Shown here: piece by piece, positions 13,079 to 17,237 of the stretch
Numbering within the stretch: position 1 is the first letter of the stretch
Layout of the letters: every line of letters starts with the position of its first letter
DNA from: CAYGFH01 sp964430295
Lineage (GTDB): Bacteria; Patescibacteriota; Microgenomatia; UBA10105; UBA927
Assembly: GCA_964430295.1 (NCBI GenBank)
Contig: CAYSEV010000027.1
Span: 1-17,237, forward strand
Direction: 5' to 3'
DNA length: 17,237 bases
Made by a program: the position numbers and the translations under genes
The notes under the pieces: model-generated
Database searches by the model: none
Told to the model about the DNA's origin: nothing
Seen by the model: the letters and a program-made list of their open reading frames with translations, nothing else

Positions 13079-13519
13079 CTAGAGAGCTTTTTTTACAAGT
13101 TCAATAATCCGTTTTTCTTCAGCCTCAGTTAATTTCATAAGAGCAAATGCGGTCGGCCATATGTTGCCATCATCGAGATTTGCACTGTCATTAAACCCTA
13201 GCGTAGAGTATCGTGCTTGAAATTTTCCTGCATTTTGGAAGAAGCAGACAACTTTTTCATTTTTTGCATATGCGGGCATGCCATACCAGGTTTTCGGCCA
13301 TAGCACAGGAGCATGTTTTGAAATAATTGCATGAAGTTTTGTAGCCATCGATTTATCCGGTTCTGACATTTTTGCAATTGCTGCCAACAGTAACTTTTCC
13401 CCTTCCGCTCTGTTTTTGTTTGCTTTTGCTTCCGCGGCCAATTCTTTGGCACGTTCTTTCATAGCAACACGTTCTGCATCAGAAAAACTACCTGATTTAG
13501 TTAATTGTTTTGTAGTCAT
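13079..13519 (-). CDS. DUF1801-domain protein
   Basis: 146 residues. An Ala/Lys-rich N-terminal helix (about 15-50) precedes the DUF1801 domain with LWPKTWYGMPAYAKNEKVVC, FFQNAGKFQARYSTLGF and NLDDGNIWPTAFAL, ending in a helix. The domain fold is YdhG-like and is often named iron chaperone by similarity to frataxin, but function is not settled. This long form with the KTWYGMPAYA and WPTAFAL blocks is what I associate with actinobacterial proteins, so transfer is likely (recall, unchecked). AAGGTAGG just upstream is a usable ribosome site. TGC-TAAAAT about 21 bases before the ATG is an extended -10, so unlike its neighbours it has a short leader. Single gene, convergent with the Nudix-like gene. 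Confidence 0.92.
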   Translation of the reverse strand: MTTKQLTKSGSFSDAERVAMKERAKELAAEAKANKNRAEGEKLLLAAIAKMSEPDKSMATKLHAIISKHAPVLWPKTWYGMPAYAKNEKVVCFFQNAGKFQARYSTLGFNDSANLDDGNIWPTAFALMKLTEAEEKRIIELVKKAL

Positions 13520-13637
13520 ATTTACCTACCTTCTTGGTGTATTTTAGCATATACATAATTCTTCCTTATGTACCTAATACTTATGCTTGATGATATATAA
13601 ATTCGCAGGAATTGAACCATGCACATTCTGTATTTTA

Positions 13638-13907
13638 TTAATCGAATGGCGTTTTTATAACGTTCTTCATAATCCACCACGGCCTAGTCCATCTCTTTGT
13701 TTTATATCGAAAAATGAAGTGAACAAAGATACCAAAAAAAGTGAAGGATACTATAAATCTAACTACTCCAACCCATCCATATACCAGAGATATGATAAAC
13801 ATAATAATACCTATAACTATCCATTTTTTAATACGAAACGAACGATCCTGACCATATTTAACTATGTACAATTCTCTCTGTAGAATACGGTATAGATCTT
13901 TTGTCAT
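13638..13907 (-). CDS. Small two-helix membrane protein coupled to ung
   Basis: 89 residues with an amphipathic, basic N terminus (MTKDLYRILQRELYIVKYGQ). Two membrane helices follow, about 29-47 and 49-66, and a basic tail rich in Lys, Arg and Trp. I do not recognise a family. ATG 13907 is chosen over 13919 because it sits just after the ung TAA (13910-13912) and GGAG lies eight to nine bases upstream in the ung 3' end. ATG 13919 would overlap ung by ten bases. It is therefore probably co-translated with ung, but nothing ties it to DNA repair. No terminator is visible downstream. Confidence 0.7.
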   Translation of the reverse strand: MTKDLYRILQRELYIVKYGQDRSFRIKKWIVIGIIMFIISLVYGWVGVVRFIVSFTFFGIFVHFIFRYKTKRWTRPWWIMKNVIKTPFD

Positions 13908-13909
13908 TA

Positions 13910-14575
13910 TTATCTCCAATCTATCGGTTCAATGTCGTGTTCAAGAAGATATGTGTTGCATCTTGAAAAATGGTGATTTCCATAAAATTTAGTAGCAGAA
14001 AATGGAGAGGGATGCGCACTTGCCAGAACCAGATTCTTTTCTCTATGTATGATACTTCCTTTTTCCTGTGCATACCTACCCCAAAGCATATAGACTATAT
14101 GATCGCGTTTTTCATTTAATGTATATATAACGCTGCTAGTAAATTCTTCCCAACCCAAACCTGCATGGGATGCAGGTGTATTTGCCAATACAGTAAGGAC
14201 ACTGTTTAACATCAATACCCCCTGATTTGCCCAACGGGTAAGATCTCCGGACGGCAAAGGATCAATGCCAAGATCATTTTTAATCTCTTTATAAATATTT
14301 TGCAATGATGGCGGCAATTTAATTCCATCGTTCACAGAAAAACTTAAGCCATTTGCCTGGTGTTCACCATGATACGGATCCTGACCAATAATCACGACCT
14401 TAACGTTTTCCAATGGACAAAGATCGAATGCACGAAATACAGAGGCAGCAGGAGGAAATACAGTTTTGGTTTTATATTGTTCCCGCACTGTATCTGTCAG
14501 GCTTTTCCAATATGGTTTTTCAAACTCTTGGCTTAATACCTGTTTCCAACTCGGATGAATTTTGACGTCTGCCAT
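13910..14575 (-). CDS. ung: Uracil-DNA glycosylase, family 1
   Basis: Removes uracil from DNA to start base-excision repair. At 221 residues it is normal for family 1. The water-activating loop is IIGQDPYH (62-69, catalytic D66). The uracil pocket is GLSFSV (76-81), the 4-Pro/Gly-Ser region reads VLMLNSVLTV, and the leucine loop is HPSPFSATKFYG with H188. Leu is replaced by Phe in the last motif (usual HPSPLSA), which may alter base flipping slightly. All catalytic residues are present. It diverges from mutS across 70 bases. Its TATAAT (14587-14592, minus strand) is 11 bases before the ATG, so the leader is at most a few bases. The small membrane gene follows at once. Confidence 0.97.
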   Translation of the reverse strand: MADVKIHPSWKQVLSQEFEKPYWKSLTDTVREQYKTKTVFPPAASVFRAFDLCPLENVKVVIIGQDPYHGEHQANGLSFSVNDGIKLPPSLQNIYKEIKNDLGIDPLPSGDLTRWANQGVLMLNSVLTVLANTPASHAGLGWEEFTSSVIYTLNEKRDHIVYMLWGRYAQEKGSIIHREKNLVLASAHPSPFSATKFYGNHHFSRCNTYLLEHDIEPIDWR

Positions 14576-14629
14576 AGATGAGATTCATTATACACAAAAA
14601 TTTCTAAACTTTATAAGCCAGATTGAACC

Positions 14630-14638
14630 TGTTATAGT
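14630..14638 (+). promoter_or_regulatory. Extended -10 of mutS
   Basis: TGT-TATAGT ends seven bases before ATG 14646, with no clear -35 and no Shine-Dalgarno site. It supports ATG 14646 over ATG 14652 and a leaderless message. Confidence 0.6.
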
Positions 14639-14645
14639 GAATTTT

Positions 14646-17237
14646 ATGGCTATGAAAAAATTTTCCACGCCGATGATGAAACAATATTATCAGATACGTG
14701 AAAAGTATCCTGATTGCCTATTGTTTTACCGCATGGGAGATTTCTATGAACTGTTTCTTGAAGATGCACACATCGGAGCGCAGGTACTCAACATCACTCT
14801 AACGAGTAAAGCAGGCGGAAAAGATGGGAAGATTCCCATGGCAGGTATTCCCTATCATGCAGTAGATACGTATCTGGCAAAACTTATCAAAGCAGGATAT
14901 AAAGTAGCCATATGTGAACAGTTATCCCCTCCCAATACCCGTGGACTTGTTGAGCGTGATGTTGTACGCGTAGTTACCCCAGGAACGATGCTTGATGAAA
15001 AAACTCTTGAGAAAAAAGAAAATAATTATATTGTCAGTATTTTGATTCACGATCAACAGGCAGCTGTCGCAATAGCGGATCTTTCTACGGGATACTTTGC
15101 TGTCTCCCAAAAAGAAGGAGCATATACCCATTGGCTTATGGATGAACTTGCACGCATATCTCCCAGCGAATGTATTTTGCCAGAAGAGTTATATAACAAT
15201 GCAGAGATATTGAAGCTACTTCGCACTCAGCAAGGAATGAATATATATGCACTCAAACTCTGGAAACAGTACGCAACACATGCGAACAGAACATTAAAAG
15301 AACATTTTGGTGTAACAACGCTAGCTGCATTTGGCATAGAGGAGAAAGTATTGGCATTGGAGTGTGCTGCCACACTGTTGGCATACCTAAAAGAGACTCA
15401 AATGACCACAGTCAACCATATACAAGCAATACAGGTATACGAATCCGATACGACAATGGTCCTTGATAAATCCACTATGCTGAATCTGGAATTATTCACA
15501 ACTATTCGGGAGCATGATGCACGAGGATCACTACTATCTGTCTTAGATGAAACCATTACCGCTATGGGAGGCAGGTTGTTAAAGCTCTGGATAAAAAATC
15601 CGCTGCTGCAAAAACGTGATATATATGCCAGACATGAAGCAGTAGATGCATGGGTATCTGACCATAAAAAGCGTGAACACATGAGAACACTTCTTAAAGA
15701 GGTAAGCGATATTGAGCGGATACTCTCCCGATTATCTGTAAATATTGGAAATGCACGGGATCTCATAAATATACAACAGTCGCTCAAAAAAATTCTTGAG
15801 ATTAAATCATATATAGAGACACATGCGTATATGAAATCTTCTCTATGTAAACAGCTAACAGAATCTCTGTCAAATGATATTTCTACAGTCATTGAAACCA
15901 TCACCGCCTATATTGTTCCCGAACCGCCAATTGATACAAAAAACGGAGGAATGATTGTACAAGGTCTAAACAAAGAACTTGATTCACTGCGCGGCATCAT
16001 TGGAAGCAGTAAAGATTGGATATCAGAACTGGAGCAAATAGAACGGAAAAAAACAGGAATCGGATCTCTGAAAATCCGCTATAACCAAGTATTTGGTTTT
16101 TATATAGAAATCAGCAAATCTAATTTGCATCTGGCGCCCTCCTCGTACATGAGAAAACAGACATTAGTAAATGCCGAACGGTTTATAACTACTGACTTAA
16201 AAAAACATGAGGAAATCATTTTGACAGCACAGGAGAAAGCAAATGATTTGGAATATACATTATTTATGGAAGTGTTACAAAAAGTACTCACATGTACATC
16301 GGAAATTCAACGGGCGGCTCAGGTCATCGCCACAATCGATTGTATAACCACATTTTCCCATATCAGTCAGAAATACGGGTACGTAAAGCCTGAACTTATA
16401 GATTCCGGTGATATAGAGATAACACAGGGTCGACATCCTGTGGTGGAGCAGCTGTTGGGACATGATGCACAATTTGTGCCAAATGATACACAGCTTGATA
16501 ACTCGAAGCAAAGTTTACTTCTGATAACAGGGCCAAATATGGCAGGAAAATCCGTATACATACGACAGGTTGCACTTATCATCCTTATGAATCAGATTGG
16601 ATGTTTTGTTCCTGCCAAACAGGCAAACCTATCTATTATGGACAGAATATTTGTGAGATCAGGAGCATCTGATGTGATTACATCAGGGCTGTCTACATTT
16701 ATGGTAGAAATGGTTGAAACTGCACATATCTTACGGATGGCAACAGGAAAGTCACTTATCATTATGGATGAAATTGGGCGCGGAACCAGTACATACGATG
16801 GTATTTCTATTGCCTGGGCTGTGGCGCAATATCTGGTTACACATGTTTCTCCCACCCCAAAAACATTATTTGCAACACACTATCATGAACTGCAGCAGCT
16901 TGAAAAAGAATACCCTCATGTCATACGTAATTTCCATATGGCAGTAACAGGTGAGCAGGACAACCCTATTTTCCTGCATACATTATTTGAAGGCGGAGCA
17001 TCACATTCATTCGGTATTGCTGTTGCGAGACTAGCCGGCATGCCGCAGCATGTTATTGAACAAGCTCAGATTATGCTCAACCATTTAGAAGAACGGGATC
17101 AGAAAGATTCGTCTATAGATATCACATCTCCACACCACATTGCAGATGATAAACAATCAGTTGCTCTTTACTTAATACAAAAAGAATTGGAACAGCTGGA
17201 TATTGTTCACATGACACCAATGGATGCTATGAATACA
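14646..17237 (+). CDS. mutS: DNA mismatch repair ATPase MutS (3' end beyond window)
   Basis: Recognises mismatches and starts mismatch repair. 864 codons are in the window and the frame stays open at the edge. FYE (33-35, in YRMGDFYELF) is the mismatch-contact motif with the stacking Phe. Connector, lever and clamp domains follow, with the lever segment IRYNQVFGFYIEISKSN. Walker A is TGPNMAGKS (628-636), the signature FVRSGASDVITSGLSTFMVE, Walker B LIIMDEIGRGTST (D708, E709), and FATHYHEL the switch His. The last residues, MTPMDAMNT, match the usual end (MTPxEAL), so only a short tail is missing. Two ATGs are in frame, and the first fits the promoter position. Ung lies divergent, giving a repair pair. 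No mutL is visible here. Confidence 0.97.
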   Translation, partial: MAMKKFSTPMMKQYYQIREKYPDCLLFYRMGDFYELFLEDAHIGAQVLNITLTSKAGGKDGKIPMAGIPYHAVDTYLAKLIKAGYKVAICEQLSPPNTRGLVERDVVRVVTPGTMLDEKTLEKKENNYIVSILIHDQQAAVAIADLSTGYFAVSQKEGAYTHWLMDELARISPSECILPEELYNNAEILKLLRTQQGMNIYALKLWKQYATHANRTLKEHFGVTTLAAFGIEEKVLALECAATLLAYLKETQMTTVNHIQAIQVYESDTTMVLDKSTMLNLELFTTIREHDARGSLLSVLDETITAMGGRLLKLWIKNPLLQKRDIYARHEAVDAWVSDHKKREHMRTLLKEVSDIERILSRLSVNIGNARDLINIQQSLKKILEIKSYIETHAYMKSSLCKQLTESLSNDISTVIETITAYIVPEPPIDTKNGGMIVQGLNKELDSLRGIIGSSKDWISELEQIERKKTGIGSLKIRYNQVFGFYIEISKSNLHLAPSSYMRKQTLVNAERFITTDLKKHEEIILTAQEKANDLEYTLFMEVLQKVLTCTSEIQRAAQVIATIDCITTFSHISQKYGYVKPELIDSGDIEITQGRHPVVEQLLGHDAQFVPNDTQLDNSKQSLLLITGPNMAGKSVYIRQVALIILMNQIGCFVPAKQANLSIMDRIFVRSGASDVITSGLSTFMVEMVETAHILRMATGKSLIIMDEIGRGTSTYDGISIAWAVAQYLVTHVSPTPKTLFATHYHELQQLEKEYPHVIRNFHMAVTGEQDNPIFLHTLFEGGASHSFGIAVARLAGMPQHVIEQAQIMLNHLEERDQKDSSIDITSPHHIADDKQSVALYLIQKELEQLDIVHMTPMDAMNT

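Noticed and set aside
13605..13618. Antisense T-arm-like string (GGTTCAATTCCTGC on the minus strand), possible tRNA remnant
   Set aside because: The T stem does not pair beyond two bases and no acceptor or anticodon arm is found nearby.
15398..15904. 168-codon minus-strand open frame inside mutS
   Set aside because: Antisense shadow of a well-supported mutS frame; Ser/Ile/Cys-rich composition without any domain.
1..17237. CRISPR arrays, insertion sequences, integrase genes, rRNA
   Set aside because: No regularly spaced repeats, transposase or integrase motifs, terminal repeats or rRNA-like sequence were seen on either strand.
1..17237. Alternative genetic code (UGA read as Gly or Trp)
   Set aside because: All recognised genes stay open and end normally with the standard code, and several use TGA as stop at overlaps (3142-3144, 7807-7809).

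Overview
The window is a gene-dense bacterial scaffold with one 10-N assembly gap. Standard-code frames stay open throughout. Genes are short, often overlapping, and many lack Shine-Dalgarno sites. The encoded tRNA has no complete 3' CCA. This style and the gene families fit a Patescibacteria (Candidate Phyla Radiation) genome from a metagenome. That placement is inference, because no rRNA or ribosomal protein is present.

Left part (1-4575): the tail of an OmpR-type response regulator overlaps a full membrane histidine kinase (+ strand). Convergent to it is a five-gene minus-strand cluster: a SatP/YaaH-type acetate transporter homologue, an unknown four-helix membrane protein, a membrane-anchored MAPR-type cytochrome b5 domain, a ferric-reductase/FNR flavocytochrome, and a second anchored bis-His-type cytochrome b5 domain. 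The last three are translationally overlapped and look like a compact transmembrane electron-transfer module: NAD(P)H to FAD to membrane heme to outer-face b5 hemes. This is the most interesting system in the window.

Centre (4576-13519): a palindrome-rich intergenic stretch, tRNA-Gln(CUG) with its own terminator, then a run of small stress and 'detox' type genes, mostly one- or two-gene units. They are two RibD_C/DHFR-like reductases, a VOC protein, an AT-rich SIR2-like protein (possible defence gene), a YciI-like protein with an ArsR regulator, membrane-anchored MsrB, DUF2200, a YdeI/OmpD-associated protein, a SAM methyltransferase, an M48-like membrane peptidase, a polysaccharide deacetylase, a Nudix-like protein with a degenerate box, and a DUF1801 protein. 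Several come from families that move readily between bacteria, so the region reads as an accessory block between tRNA-Gln and the repair genes.

Right part (13520-17237): ung (uracil-DNA glycosylase) with a small coupled membrane protein, divergent from mutS. mutS runs off the window only a few residues before its expected end.

A recurrent regulatory pattern runs through the window: a -10-like hexamer (often TGnTATAAT-like) ends 6-7 bases before the ATG of first-in-unit genes, implying leaderless mRNAs. Several internal operon genes instead carry Shine-Dalgarno sites. An ArsR operator palindrome lies between the arsR-yciI and reductase-msrB units.
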